This document shows, in pieces, positions 23,681 through 32,150 of a DNA stretch of 64,000 nucleotides. The notes beneath the pieces are model-generated. The model did no database searches and had not been told where the DNA came from. It was given only the letters and a program-made list of their open reading frames with translations. The DNA comes from Diaminobutyricibacter sp. McL0608 (GTDB lineage Bacteria > Actinomycetota > Actinomycetes > Actinomycetales > Microbacteriaceae). The position numbers were made by a program, and so were the translations under genes. Position 1 is the first letter of the stretch. Every line of letters starts with the position of its first letter. Location: the NCBI RefSeq assembly GCF_039613825.1, contig NZ_CP154826.1, forward strand, positions 2,170,001 to 2,234,000, read 5' to 3'.

Positions 23681-24934
23681 TCAGGCCTCGGCCCGTGTGC
23701 AGCGACCACTGGCATGCGCTTCCACGTCATCGGCGAAGGCGACGAGCGCACTCCGCACCAGGCGTGCGGTGCCGTCCGGGTGATGACACGCGCCGCGCCC
23801 TGTGACCGAATCGGCGAGACGCGCAGCCTCCCCCACCGCATCCCGCTGCACACGACCGGCCGCCAGCGCGGACATCCGTTGTGCGAGAGCCGGGAGCCCG
23901 AACATGCACGGCCCGCACTGCCGCGCCGACTCGGAGGCCAGGTATTCCACGATGTCGGCCGTGGCGGCGACCCCGCAACGGTGACGGCCGAGCACGATGA
24001 GCACTCCTGCGCCGGGCGCGGCGCCGGCGGGCGCGAGTCCTGCGGCGGAGAGCGGCAGGTCGAGCTGATTCCCACGCAACCAGGTCCCGTGGTAGCCGCC
24101 CACGAGCACGGCCGAGACGGAGTCACGGTCGACGCCCGCTGCAGCCAGGACGTCCCGTACCCGCATGTCGCCGGCGATCTCGAAGACCCCCTCGCGGGAG
24201 ACATCGCCCGACACCGTCACGAGCCGCGTTCCCGGATCGCGCACTGTGCCGGCCCCCCGGAACCAGTCCGCCCCGTGCCGCGCGATCAGTGCGACGTGTG
24301 CGAGCGTCTCGACGTTGTGTACGAGCGTTGGCCGCTTGCGCAGACCGCTCTCACTGAGGCGTCGCACGTGATCGCGCGGCCTCGCGTCATGGTTCTCGAT
24401 CGCGTTCACGACCGCTGAGGCTTCGCCCGAGATGAACGTATCCGCTGAGGCGACGAGGGTGATGATCCGCGCATCCTGGCGCTCGGCAACGGCTGCCCGA
24501 ACCGTGTCGAGACGTGCCTCGGAGGCATAGAGATAGAGGCGCGAGGTTCCCAGGGCCGCCCCGGCCGCCAGAAGTCCGTCGATGACGAGGTGTGGCGCGT
24601 TGTGGAGGAGCACGGCATCCTTCCAGCTGCGGGGCTCGCCCTCGGCGCCGTTCGCGATGACGGCCGCGGAACCTCCGAAGACGCGCTCCCCCGCTGCGTT
24701 CGCTGTCGCCTCGAGCTTCCGCCAGGCGGCGAAGCCGGCGCCACCGCGCCCGCTCAGACCGGAGCGCTCGAGCTCACGAAGGAGTCCGGGCGCGACTGCG
24801 CGCGGATCGAAGGCGCCGTGCGCGCGGAGATGGGTCGAAAGGTCGGCCGTGGCTCCGGCGGCGAAGAGGCGGTTGAGGTCCACCAGGGCGGCACCCTCGC
24901 GCCCGAGAAGGGGCGCGTCATCGACGATGGTCAT
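23681..24934 (-). CDS. NuoF/RnfC-like flavin and Fe-S oxidoreductase
   Basis: 417 residues from ATG 24934, overlapping the next upstream gene by ATGA; the much longer frame to 25474 is a shadow. FMN-site Gly-rich GRGGAGFAAWRKLEA and ANGAEGEPRSWKDAVLLHNAPHLVIDG are midway between NuoF and RnfC. A soluble-ligand-binding beta-grasp region follows (TVSGDVSREGVFEIAGDMRVRDVLAAAG). The C-terminal cluster motif reads ARQCGPCMFGLPAL and GRGACHH: three of the four NuoF Cys are kept and the third is replaced. It probably oxidises NAD(P)H or reduces ferredoxin. Confidence 0.82.
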   Translation of the reverse strand: MTIVDDAPLLGREGAALVDLNRLFAAGATADLSTHLRAHGAFDPRAVAPGLLRELERSGLSGRGGAGFAAWRKLEATANAAGERVFGGSAAVIANGAEGEPRSWKDAVLLHNAPHLVIDGLLAAGAALGTSRLYLYASEARLDTVRAAVAERQDARIITLVASADTFISGEASAVVNAIENHDARPRDHVRRLSESGLRKRPTLVHNVETLAHVALIARHGADWFRGAGTVRDPGTRLVTVSGDVSREGVFEIAGDMRVRDVLAAAGVDRDSVSAVLVGGYHGTWLRGNQLDLPLSAAGLAPAGAAPGAGVLIVLGRHRCGVAATADIVEYLASESARQCGPCMFGLPALAQRMSALAAGRVQRDAVGEAARLADSVTGRGACHHPDGTARLVRSALVAFADDVEAHASGRCTRAEA

Positions 24935-25488
24935 GAGAGCGTCTCCTGTCGGGTTCGGGATGTCTCGCCGAATCGCGCCGAGAGACGCCAGATCACAGCG
25001 GCGAGCACCAGAGCGGATGCGACGACGGAGAAGAGGATGAACCATCCGCTCGTTCCGTTGGTCCCGTTTCCGATCGAGTGCAGCATGGCGACCGGCCACA
25101 TGGCGTAGGTGAACCAGTGCACGAAGCGGAAGGTGCGCGCTCCGATCCGGCGGCGCAGCAGCCCTGTCACCACGATCGCGATCACGAGGTCGAACGCGAC
25201 GGTCCCCAGGCCCTGCCATAACGGCTTGAACGTTCCGACGAACGGGATCACCACATCGGTGAGCGTGAGCTTCGAGAACGGGTCGAGGATCAACGTGCCG
25301 ACGTGGAGTACGAGGAAGATGGATGCGAAGAGTGCGACGTTGCGGTGCACGAGCGCGACCGAGAATCGCGGCATTCCTGGCAGCGGACGGCCGGATCGGT
25401 TCGTGATGCCGAGCAGCACCGAGATGGTGAACAGAGCGAGGGCGATGACGCCGCTGGCGCGCCCGAACGCCCACAGTGCCTCATCCAT
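24931..25488 (-). CDS. Ferric-reductase-like haem membrane protein
   Basis: 185 residues with about five or six membrane helices. Two His pairs are placed as in b-type cytochromes of the ferric-reductase transmembrane family: H48/H62 (ALVHRNVALFASIFLVLHVG) and H124/H137 (FVHWFTYAMWPVAMLHSIG). It has no FAD/NAD domain of its own; the neighbouring flavoprotein could supply electrons. Overlaps apbE by 8 nt and the flavoprotein gene by 4 nt. Confidence 0.82.
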   Translation of the reverse strand: MDEALWAFGRASGVIALALFTISVLLGITNRSGRPLPGMPRFSVALVHRNVALFASIFLVLHVGTLILDPFSKLTLTDVVIPFVGTFKPLWQGLGTVAFDLVIAIVVTGLLRRRIGARTFRFVHWFTYAMWPVAMLHSIGNGTNGTSGWFILFSVVASALVLAAVIWRLSARFGETSRTRQETLS

Positions 25489-26446
25489 GGCTCACCTCGA
25501 GCGGGATCCGGGCTGCTGCGCTCAGCGCATCGTCGGCCGGCCAGGCACCCGTCGTCACGACACGGCCGGCGCGATCGACGAGGCGCGCATCCGCACCCAT
25601 CGCGGTCAACCAGGACGGAGCGTCCCTCCCGCGCACGATCGCGGCCGTGCTCAGCGCGTTCGCACCAAGGCATGATGGCGCAGCCACGGTCGCACTGCGC
25701 CAGACCGGTTCGACCGGGAGGCCGAATCGCGGGTCGAGGATGTGGTGACGCGTCACGCCGGACTGACTCCAGCGCCGCTTGCGGGTGCTCGAGGTCGCCA
25801 TCGCTCCGCGTGCCGGCACGGCCACCTGCTGGGCGGGATCATCTGCCGTGTCCTGCACGAGGATCTCCCAGCGACCGCCGACGGCCGGCCCTGCGGTGGC
25901 GATGTCGCCGCCGAGCGACATGAGCACTCCGCACCCGAGCTCAGTCGCGATGCGTGCCGCGATCCGGTCGGCTGCGAACGCTTTCGCTGAGGCGCCGAGG
26001 TCGAGTCGCAGGTCATCGGGAAGGGCGAGGAGGTCCCCGTCGAGTGTGATCCGCCGCCAGCCGGGAGGGCGGCTGGATACCGCCGTCATCGTGAACGAAC
26101 CGTCTTCGGTCGGCGGGGTCAGACGGGCGAGGTCGCGGTCGTAGCCGAGGGCGATCAGGTCGTTGCCGAGCGTCGGGTCGACAGCGCCGTCGGTCAGGGC
26201 GGCAGCCCACAGGGCCGCGCGAACGAGGTCGGCGAGCAGAGGACTGATCCGGACTGCCACGCCGTGGCGCGGCGAGGACTGGAGCTGTGAGAGCTCGGAG
26301 TCGTCGCGGAACCTGCTGCACGCCAGCTCGACCGCATCGGCGATCTCACGGGCCATGCGTTCTGCCGGTTCGAGCACACTGGGTTTGGTCACGACGAGAT
26401 GGGCGGATGTGCTCCACAGATCCCAGCCGGCAGTCACGGAATTCAT
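25481..26446 (-). CDS. apbE: FAD:protein FMN transferase ApbE
   Basis: 321 residues of the ApbE family: RFRDDSELSQLQ near the N-terminus, LTDGAVDPTLG, LDLGASAKAFAADR and MSLGGDIATAG, HHILDPRFGLP and LGANALSTAAIVRG. The enzyme attaches FMN covalently to Ser/Thr in flavoproteins. No obvious FMN-acceptor motif is encoded in the adjacent genes, so its target is elsewhere or unusual. It has no lipobox signal, so it is predicted to stay in the cytoplasm. Second gene of the redox operon. Confidence 0.88.
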   Translation of the reverse strand: MNSVTAGWDLWSTSAHLVVTKPSVLEPAERMAREIADAVELACSRFRDDSELSQLQSSPRHGVAVRISPLLADLVRAALWAAALTDGAVDPTLGNDLIALGYDRDLARLTPPTEDGSFTMTAVSSRPPGWRRITLDGDLLALPDDLRLDLGASAKAFAADRIAARIATELGCGVLMSLGGDIATAGPAVGGRWEILVQDTADDPAQQVAVPARGAMATSSTRKRRWSQSGVTRHHILDPRFGLPVEPVWRSATVAAPSCLGANALSTAAIVRGRDAPSWLTAMGADARLVDRAGRVVTTGAWPADDALSAAARIPLEVSHG

Positions 26447-26447
26447 G

Positions 26448-26792
26448 TCATGACCCCGAGGACTGACCCTGGGTGGGGCCGCCCTGGCTCTGCCCGACAG
26501 ACGAGGAGCCGGACGATGAGTCGGTGCCGGTCGACGACGAACCTGTCGACGACGAATCCGACGAGGACGAGTCCGACGACGAATCCGACGAGGACCCGGT
26601 GCCGGTCGAGGAGCTGTCCGACGACGATGATCCGGAGGTCGTGGATCCGGAGGTGGACGTCCCGGTCGATGCGGTCGACTGCGAACCGGCGAAGAGCACG
26701 ACGGACGTGATGCCCGCAGCCGCCAGGCTCGACAGCCCGACGATCGATGTCACCACTGCTGCGGTGCGCTTACCTGCTGAACGGGAATCCAT
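26448..26792 (-). CDS. Ser/Thr-rich membrane-anchored or secreted protein
   Basis: 114 residues from ATG 26792 with GGAGG 8 nt upstream; the GTG at 26801 lies on the Shine-Dalgarno. A basic N-terminus and one hydrophobic helix (TAAVVTSIVGLSSLAAAGITSVVLFAG) precede about 75 residues made almost only of Ser, Thr, Gly and Asp (SSSSDSSSTGTGSSSD), a flexible extracytoplasmic tail. It starts the redox operon and ends 1 nt before apbE. The tail could be a spacer through the wall or a modification target; function unknown. Confidence 0.65.
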   Translation of the reverse strand: MDSRSAGKRTAAVVTSIVGLSSLAAAGITSVVLFAGSQSTASTGTSTSGSTTSGSSSSDSSSTGTGSSSDSSSDSSSSDSSSTGSSSTGTDSSSGSSSVGQSQGGPTQGQSSGS

Positions 26793-26934
26793 TTCTTCCA
26801 CCTCCGGAGTCGAGCGGTTGTCGTATGCGATGGGTCAACCTTCGAACCCCGGCGTCCAAGCGCCCTGAGCATTACCCATCATTTGTCTAAGACCTGTCCG
26901 GCGCCGCGCTTCGCGGTGAAGGGTCGTCGCAGCG

Positions 26935-26947
26935 TAGGATTCTCGCT
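26935..26947 (+). promoter_or_regulatory. Leaderless-type -10 box
   Basis: TAGGAT (26935-26940) is followed by 7 nt and the GTG at 26948. The same hexamer precedes the MarR gene at 10784. No Shine-Dalgarno is visible. Confidence 0.4.
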
Positions 26948-27388
26948 GTGAGCCAAGTACAGATCGCATCGAACCAGCACGAGATCGAGGTCGTCGAAGA
27001 CGACGAGGTCGGCGGTCTCGTCCGCAGCCTCAGCGCTGAACTGCCGAGCGCGCTGGGCAACCTGCTCGCGACGCTCGTCGTGCTTGCGACGCTCGTCTTC
27101 GGCGTCTGGAGCCTCGTCGCCACCTGGACCTACCAGCCGCAGAATGCGCTGCCGCTGTTCCAGGTGTCCGTGGCGGCGACCGTCGTTGCGCTCAACGCGC
27201 TCTGGGCCCGGCGCACATTCAGCTATGTGATCACGCTCATCGGCGCCATCCTGTGGCTCTGGGTGTCCGTCACCCCGTTCCAGCCGTTCTTCCAGGTCCT
27301 TCTGCAGGCCGTCACCGTGACGATCATGCTCGCCGGTGTCGTGTTCTCGCTCGCTGCTGTGGCTCTGAGCAAGAAACCGCGATTCTGA
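26948..27388 (+). CDS. Small polytopic membrane protein, unknown function
   Basis: 146 residues from GTG 26948. An acidic cytoplasmic N-terminus (HEIEVVEDDEVGGLV) is followed by four hydrophobic helices (LLATLVVLATLVFGVWSLV, LPLFQVSVAATVVALNALW, YVITLIGAILWLWVSV, VLLQAVTVTIMLAGVVFSLAAVAL). I recognise no family. Its stop overlaps the probable start of the MFS gene, so the two are likely coexpressed. Confidence 0.6.
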   Translation: MSQVQIASNQHEIEVVEDDEVGGLVRSLSAELPSALGNLLATLVVLATLVFGVWSLVATWTYQPQNALPLFQVSVAATVVALNALWARRTFSYVITLIGAILWLWVSVTPFQPFFQVLLQAVTVTIMLAGVVFSLAAVALSKKPRF

Positions 27389-28773
27389 GCGACCGGATCC
27401 GCGACCGAGGCGACGACGCGGAGCCGCTCGAACCGCAGGCAACACCCGCAGGGCCGGAAGGCCCCACACTGTCGCGACGTCGCCATTTCGTCGACCTCTC
27501 CCCGCTGAGGGAGAGTCCGGCCTTCGCACGGCTGTGGATCGGCGGCGCGATCTCCGGCATCGGTGGCCAGATGACGATCGTGGCGGTCGGCCTGCAGATC
27601 TTCGCCATCACCGGGTCCACTCTCGCCGTCGCCCTGGTCGCCCTTTTCGCCCTGCCGCCCATGGTGATCTTCGGTCTGTACGGCGGCGTACTCGCCGACT
27701 CGTTCGACCGGCGCACCGTCGCACTCGTGTCGGCGATCCTCGCGTGGACCTCGACCGCCGGAATCGCCGTCTTCGCGTGGCTCGACATCCGGGTCGTCTG
27801 GCCGCTCTATGTGCTCACCACGGTCAACGCGGTCGCTGCCACCGTGATCGGCAGCACCCGGCAGGCGATCACGCCACGCCTGCTGCCGACCCGGCTGCTC
27901 CCCGCAGCCAGCGCGCTCGGCGGGATCAGCATGGGCGTGATGGTGACCGTCGGCCCCGCGCTGGCCGGCCTCCTCGTGGCGACCGTGGGCATCCCCTGGA
28001 CGTACACGATCGACGTGCTCCTGTTCACTGCAGCCTTCCTCGGCATCTTCACCCTTCCGCGCATCATCCCTGAGGGCGAGCGGCAGAGTCCTGGACTCGA
28101 ATCCGTGATGTTCGGCCTGCGGTTCCTGAAGACGGCTCCGAACATCCGGATGACGTTCATCCTGGACATCATCGCGATGACTTTCGGGCAGCCCAGGGCG
28201 CTTTTCCCCGCGGTCGGAGCACTGCTCATCGGCGGCGGACCGGTGACCGTCGGAATCCTCACCGCCGCCGGAGCGGTCGGCACCCTCGTCTGCAGCGTCT
28301 TCTCCGGCCGCATCGGGCACGTCCGCTGGCAGGGCCGGGCCGTCGGGCGATCGATCATGGCGTACGGAGGCTGCATCCTCGGATTCGGCATCGTGCTCGC
28401 CGTTGTGGCCTTCGGCAGCGGCGGAGCGGCCGTCGGCCAGAACATCGCCGACGCCAACCTGCCCGCCCTCGTCGTCGCGTCCCTCTTCCTCGCAGGCTCG
28501 GGGGCAGCCGACAACGTGAGCGCGATCTTCCGCACCACCATCCTGCAGGCCTCCGTGCCCGACGTGATGCGCGGCCGGCTGCAAGGCATCTTCACCGTCG
28601 TCGTCGCCGGCGGTCCGCGTCTCGGCGACCTGTACATCGGCGTCCTCGCGCTCACCGGCGCGCTCTGGTTCCCTCCGCTTCTCGGTGGACTCGTCATCAT
28701 CGTCGCGGTCGGAGTGATCGTGCGCGTCCAGCGCACCTTCCGTCACTACGACGCGCTCTCCCCCACGCCCTGA
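27385..28773 (+). CDS. MFS transporter (MFS_3/enterobactin-exporter-like), unusual start
   Basis: 462 residues if translation begins at CTG 27385, which overlaps the preceding stop as CTGA. The only in-frame ATG/GTG/TTG upstream is GTG 27253, deep inside the preceding gene, and the next ATG falls within the first membrane helix. The conserved part starts at SPLRESPAFARLWIGGAISGIGGQ. Motif A-like GLYGGVLADSFDRRTVAL follows. Twelve helices are visible. The family includes siderophore and drug exporters; substrate unknown. Confidence 0.7.
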   Translation: MSDRIRDRGDDAEPLEPQATPAGPEGPTLSRRRHFVDLSPLRESPAFARLWIGGAISGIGGQMTIVAVGLQIFAITGSTLAVALVALFALPPMVIFGLYGGVLADSFDRRTVALVSAILAWTSTAGIAVFAWLDIRVVWPLYVLTTVNAVAATVIGSTRQAITPRLLPTRLLPAASALGGISMGVMVTVGPALAGLLVATVGIPWTYTIDVLLFTAAFLGIFTLPRIIPEGERQSPGLESVMFGLRFLKTAPNIRMTFILDIIAMTFGQPRALFPAVGALLIGGGPVTVGILTAAGAVGTLVCSVFSGRIGHVRWQGRAVGRSIMAYGGCILGFGIVLAVVAFGSGGAAVGQNIADANLPALVVASLFLAGSGAADNVSAIFRTTILQASVPDVMRGRLQGIFTVVVAGGPRLGDLYIGVLALTGALWFPPLLGGLVIIVAVGVIVRVQRTFRHYDALSPTP

Positions 28774-28775
28774 TC

Positions 28776-28794
28776 CGGGGCGTCTGCCGCCCCG
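28776..28794. terminator. Possible bidirectional hairpin terminator
   Basis: CGGGGCG (28776-28782), a 5-nt loop and CGCCCCG (28788-28794) lie between two convergent genes. There is no T-run, so at most a weak or factor-assisted terminator. Confidence 0.35.
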
Positions 28795-28801
28795 CCGGAG
28801 G

Positions 28802-29440
28802 TCAGTCGATCGGCGCGATCCGCCGCGCGAGCTGCGGGTAGTCGATGACGATGCCGTCCTCGTCCACCGTGAGGTCGGCGACGAACGACCGGTTCGCACT
28901 CAGGTACCTCACTACCGCGGACCGCGCATCCGCGTCGAAGGAACGCACGGCCCGGTAGACCTGGTCGCTTCGGATGACCCGCAGCGACGGCAGGTCCACC
29001 CAGGCCATGACCAGCTCGGTCTCCGGCGCCGTGGCGCCGAGGAGCCCCAGCCGCAGGATCGGCATCGAGTTCGTCACAGGACAGAGCGCGAGATCGCAGT
29101 CCAGGGCACCATCGATCGACGCCGGATCGGCGATGCCCGGGTGCGGAAGGTCGGCGTCGCCGCCCGTCTCCGCCTCGGACGACCAGTGACCGTCCGCGGC
29201 GCGCGTGAGGGTGAGGTGACGCCACCAGCCGTGCCCGGTGACGCCGACCTCGAGACGTTCGGTCACCCATCCGGAGCCCGTTTCGAGCGCCCAGCTCGTC
29301 GAATAGTCGGCGGCGCGCGAGGTACCGAGCGCACCGAACCGGTCCGCGCTGAGTGTGATGGTCGCAGCTTCAAGCCGGTCAGGATCGTCGTCGCCGCGCC
29401 AGGCGACGAATCGGGTTCGGTCGGCGGTGTGCTGGCTCAC
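28802..29440 (-). CDS. Putative glycolipid-binding family protein
   Basis: 212 residues from GTG 29440, with GGGAGG about 8 nt upstream; the frame to 29599 is non-coding. The sequence FVAWRGDDDPDRLEAATITL, STSWALETGSGWVTERLEVGVTGHGWWRHLTLTRAADGHW, DCDLALCPVTNSMPILRLGL and YPQLARRI match the putative glycolipid-binding (PF06475-like) family. No signal peptide. The biochemical role of the family is poorly defined. Confidence 0.7.
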   Translation of the reverse strand: MSQHTADRTRFVAWRGDDDPDRLEAATITLSADRFGALGTSRAADYSTSWALETGSGWVTERLEVGVTGHGWWRHLTLTRAADGHWSSEAETGGDADLPHPGIADPASIDGALDCDLALCPVTNSMPILRLGLLGATAPETELVMAWVDLPSLRVIRSDQVYRAVRSFDADARSAVVRYLSANRSFVADLTVDEDGIVIDYPQLARRIAPID

Positions 29441-29514
29441 GGAAGTTCCTCCCGTCCGGTGGCGGTCGTGGCGATGTTCGTCAGGGTACGCGCACCCTCG
29501 GACACACGGTGGAG

Positions 29515-30768
29515 TCAGCTCACCCGCTCGACGTATCGGCCGACGGGCCTCAGCCGCAGAGGACGCTCCCGGTATTCCGCGAGGGCGTGGGCGATCCACC
29601 CGACCGACCGCGCCGTCGCGAAGATCGCCTCTCCGGCGTCGGCGGCCATCCCCGTCGCGAGGGTGAGTGCCGCCAGCGCGAAGTCGACGTTCGGATGCGC
29701 TCCCGTGCGCGCCCGGATCATCCGCGTCGTCCGCTCCGCCGCATCGAGCACAGGGGCTGCTCCGTCGACCGCTTCGAGCATCCCGAGGATGGCGCGCGCC
29801 CGCGGATCCGTTCCGGTGTAGAGCACCTGCCCGAAGCCGGGCACAGCTCCTCCCCGGCTGGCGACCGTGTCGGCGACAACGCGCTCGGGTGTCTCGCCGG
29901 CCATGATCCGGCCGAGCATCCGTGACACCTCCACGCTCGCGTTGCCGTGCAGCGCCGAGTCGAGGGCACCGAGTCCTGCCGTCACGACCGCGTACACGTT
30001 CGCGCGGGCGGAAGCGGCAGCACGGGCGGCCAGCGTCGAGATCGCCATGTCGTGGTCGATGAGGAGCACGAGGGCGGCATTCAGTGCGGCGATTCCGGCG
30101 GGCTGCGCGGGCCGTGGCGTGAGCTTCGGCCAGAGCAGTTCCGCGATGCGCGGGTCACGGTCGGATGCCGCTGTCACGGGCGCGCGGCCCACGTCGGGGA
30201 GGACGGCGACCATCCCGGCGACCAGCGACTCCCCTGCCGACACGACCGTCAGGGGGTCGAGTGAGTGTCGGAGCGGATCGAGCGTCGCGAAGGTCGTCAC
30301 GGCCACCTGCTGGCGGTCACGAAGCGTCGCGGAGGGCGGCATCGCGTCCGACACGGAACGCGCCCGTGCGACCGACCCGGGATGCGCGCGGAACCGCATC
30401 CGGGCATCGTCGACGCCTGCGAGCAGCCAGTGCGCGACCTGCTCGAACGGCTCGTGCGCGGCCAGGTCGGTCGCATCGCGCCCGCGATAGAAGAGCTGGT
30501 CGTCTTCGATGAGCGCGAGGTCGGTCTCGATGACCATGAGCGGCTGTCCGTCGGAGTGGCCGTGAGCTGCGGTGCCCGCCGGGGCGGTGCGTGATCGCCT
30601 TGATGCAGCGAAGCGCTCGACGTCGAGCGGATCGAAGGCCGAACCCTCGGGTCCGCGTGTGCGCCGGAGACGCCCGCGGGCCACGTAGGCGTAGAGGGTT
30701 TCGAGCTTGATCCCGAGGCGCGCGGCGGTCTGCTCCGCGGTGAGCGTGGGCAGCTCCTGTTCCTGCAT
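29515..30768 (-). CDS. Citrate-synthase-family protein with N-terminal helix-turn-helix
   Basis: 417 residues from ATG 30768, preceded by GGGAG. Residues about 8-55 form a MerR/excisionase-like HTH (TLTAEQTAARLGIKLETLYAYVARGRLRRTR), then the citrate synthase fold. Active-site motifs: first His kept (DSALHGNAS), Asp kept (HPNVDFALA), but the second His motif reads PGFGQVLY where active enzymes have GFGH. It may be weakly active or act as partner or regulator of the divergent citrate synthase at 30865. Its HTH could bind the shared intergenic region. Confidence 0.82.
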   Translation of the reverse strand: MQEQELPTLTAEQTAARLGIKLETLYAYVARGRLRRTRGPEGSAFDPLDVERFAASRRSRTAPAGTAAHGHSDGQPLMVIETDLALIEDDQLFYRGRDATDLAAHEPFEQVAHWLLAGVDDARMRFRAHPGSVARARSVSDAMPPSATLRDRQQVAVTTFATLDPLRHSLDPLTVVSAGESLVAGMVAVLPDVGRAPVTAASDRDPRIAELLWPKLTPRPAQPAGIAALNAALVLLIDHDMAISTLAARAAASARANVYAVVTAGLGALDSALHGNASVEVSRMLGRIMAGETPERVVADTVASRGGAVPGFGQVLYTGTDPRARAILGMLEAVDGAAPVLDAAERTTRMIRARTGAHPNVDFALAALTLATGMAADAGEAIFATARSVGWIAHALAEYRERPLRLRPVGRYVERVS

Positions 30769-30784
30769 GGCACTCCCTGAAGAG

Positions 30785-30804
30785 GTTGATCGAATCAACG
30801 TTGA
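30785..30804. promoter_or_regulatory. Candidate operator between the citrate synthase genes
   Basis: GTTGAT (30785-30790) and ATCAAC (30794-30799) form an inverted repeat with a 3-nt spacer. The right arm also belongs to the perfect palindrome TCAACGTTGA (30795-30804). Three TTGA-type half-sites in 20 bp of the divergent promoter region suggest binding of the HTH protein encoded next door or another regulator. Confidence 0.45.
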
Positions 30805-30864
30805 CGCCCGCATTGAGCAATATCAGACTGAGGATAACACCAGCAGAGACCGAAGGAGAGGGCG

Positions 30865-32034
30865 ATGCTCACCACCGACCGCATGGATGACACCCTCATC
30901 GACGTGCCTCGAGGACTCACCAACGTCGTGGCGGCAGAGACAGCTCTCGGCGATGTCCGCGGGCACGAGGGCTTCTACCACTACCGGCAGTATTCGGCGG
31001 TGGAGCTCGCTCGGTCGCGCTCGTTCGAGGAGGCCTGGTACCTCCTGCTCTTCGGCGACCTGCCGACGCGCCCGCAGCTCGACGCCTTCCGCTGGCAGGT
31101 GGCAGGGGCGCGGTCGATCCCCGATGAGGTCGTCGCGATGCTGCCCCGGATCGTCCGAGTGACCGGCGGAGCGGATTCCCTGGCCGGGCTGCGAATCGCG
31201 CTCGGTGCCGTGGCGGCGGCTGACGGCATACGACCCCTCTTCGACACGACGGCGGATGCGCGCATCGACACGGCCATCCGGGTCGCGGCCGTCACTCCCC
31301 CGCTCCTCGCCGCCCTCCACAGGCTGAGCACCGGAGAGAAGCCCCTCCCATCGCGGCCGGACCTCGGGCACGTCGCGAACTACCTGCACCTGCTGACCGG
31401 GGAGGTTCCGGATGCGCGCACCGAGCGCGCGGTCAGCGCCTACATGACCGCCGCGATCGACCACGGCTTCAACGCGTCGACGTTCACCGCGCGAGTGATC
31501 GCCTCCACGGGGGCGGACCTCGGATCTGCCGTCGTCGGCGCGCTCGGTTCGCTGTCCGGACCGCTGCACGGGGGCGCCCCCAGCCGTGCGCTCGACACGC
31601 TCGATGCGATCGGCACCCCCGACCGCATCGACGAGTGGGTGACCGACGCGGTGCTGTCCGGCGACAGGATCATGGGCTTCGGACATCCGGTGTATCGCAC
31701 GGAAGACCCGCGGTCGCGGATGCTCCGGACGATCGCGCTCGGATTCGGAGGCGATCGGGTGGCCTTTGCGACTGCGGTCGAGTCGCGGGTGCTCGCGCTT
31801 CTCGCCGAACTCAAACCGGGCCGACAGCTGCACACGAATGTCGAATTCTATGCCGGCGTCGTCATGGAGCTGTGCGGGATTCCGCGGGACATGTTCACGC
31901 CGACGTTCGCGGCGGCGCGGGTCGTCGGCTGGACCGCGCACATCCTCGAGCAGGCGGTCGACGAGAAGATCATCCGGCCGTCGTCGCGGTACGTCGGCCA
32001 GGCGGCGCCTGCTGCGCTTCCGCCGACCGTGTGA
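30865..32034 (+). CDS. Citrate/2-methylcitrate synthase-family enzyme
   Basis: 389 residues, ATG with GGAGAG about 8 nt upstream. Motifs: SGPLHGGAPSRA (first His), MGFGHPVYRTEDPRS (second His), and TNVEFYAGVVMELCG, where Glu stands in the place of the usual catalytic Asp (NVDFY); some actinobacterial citrate synthase 2 proteins also appear to have this change. The C-terminal SRYVGQAAPAALP with RPSSRYV is the CoA-site end. It condenses acetyl- or propionyl-CoA with oxaloacetate. Divergent from the HTH-citrate synthase gene. Confidence 0.85.
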   Translation: MLTTDRMDDTLIDVPRGLTNVVAAETALGDVRGHEGFYHYRQYSAVELARSRSFEEAWYLLLFGDLPTRPQLDAFRWQVAGARSIPDEVVAMLPRIVRVTGGADSLAGLRIALGAVAAADGIRPLFDTTADARIDTAIRVAAVTPPLLAALHRLSTGEKPLPSRPDLGHVANYLHLLTGEVPDARTERAVSAYMTAAIDHGFNASTFTARVIASTGADLGSAVVGALGSLSGPLHGGAPSRALDTLDAIGTPDRIDEWVTDAVLSGDRIMGFGHPVYRTEDPRSRMLRTIALGFGGDRVAFATAVESRVLALLAELKPGRQLHTNVEFYAGVVMELCGIPRDMFTPTFAAARVVGWTAHILEQAVDEKIIRPSSRYVGQAAPAALPPTV

Positions 32035-32138
32035 GCGAGCCTGAACGCCGAGTGCGCCCGGTCCGGCCGAGCGCGCCAGGTGCGCCGGTCGCTTTCGACC
32101 GGAATCGACGTACTCGACGATGGGGCCCCGCGCGAACG

Positions 32139-32150
32139 TACACTCGAAGT
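32139..32150 (+). promoter_or_regulatory. Leaderless-type -10 box
   Basis: TACACT (32139-32144) is followed by exactly 6 nt and the GTG at 32151. The position fixes the start of the serine hydrolase gene. Confidence 0.5.

Noticed and set aside
23681-25474. 597-codon version of the NuoF/RnfC-like gene
   Set aside because: The extra N-terminal 180 codons are an out-of-frame reading of the haem membrane gene; ATG 24934 gives the ATGA overlap and the conserved start.
26520-26700. Possible DNA repeat array or CRISPR-like tract
   Set aside because: The repeated GACGAC/TCCGAC units are the codons of the Ser/Asp-rich protein tail; no uniform repeat-spacer structure.
27223-28899. Minus-strand 558-codon open frame opposite an MFS gene
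   Set aside because: Hydrophilic Asp/Arg/Gly-rich shadow of membrane-helix codons; no motif or ribosome-binding site.
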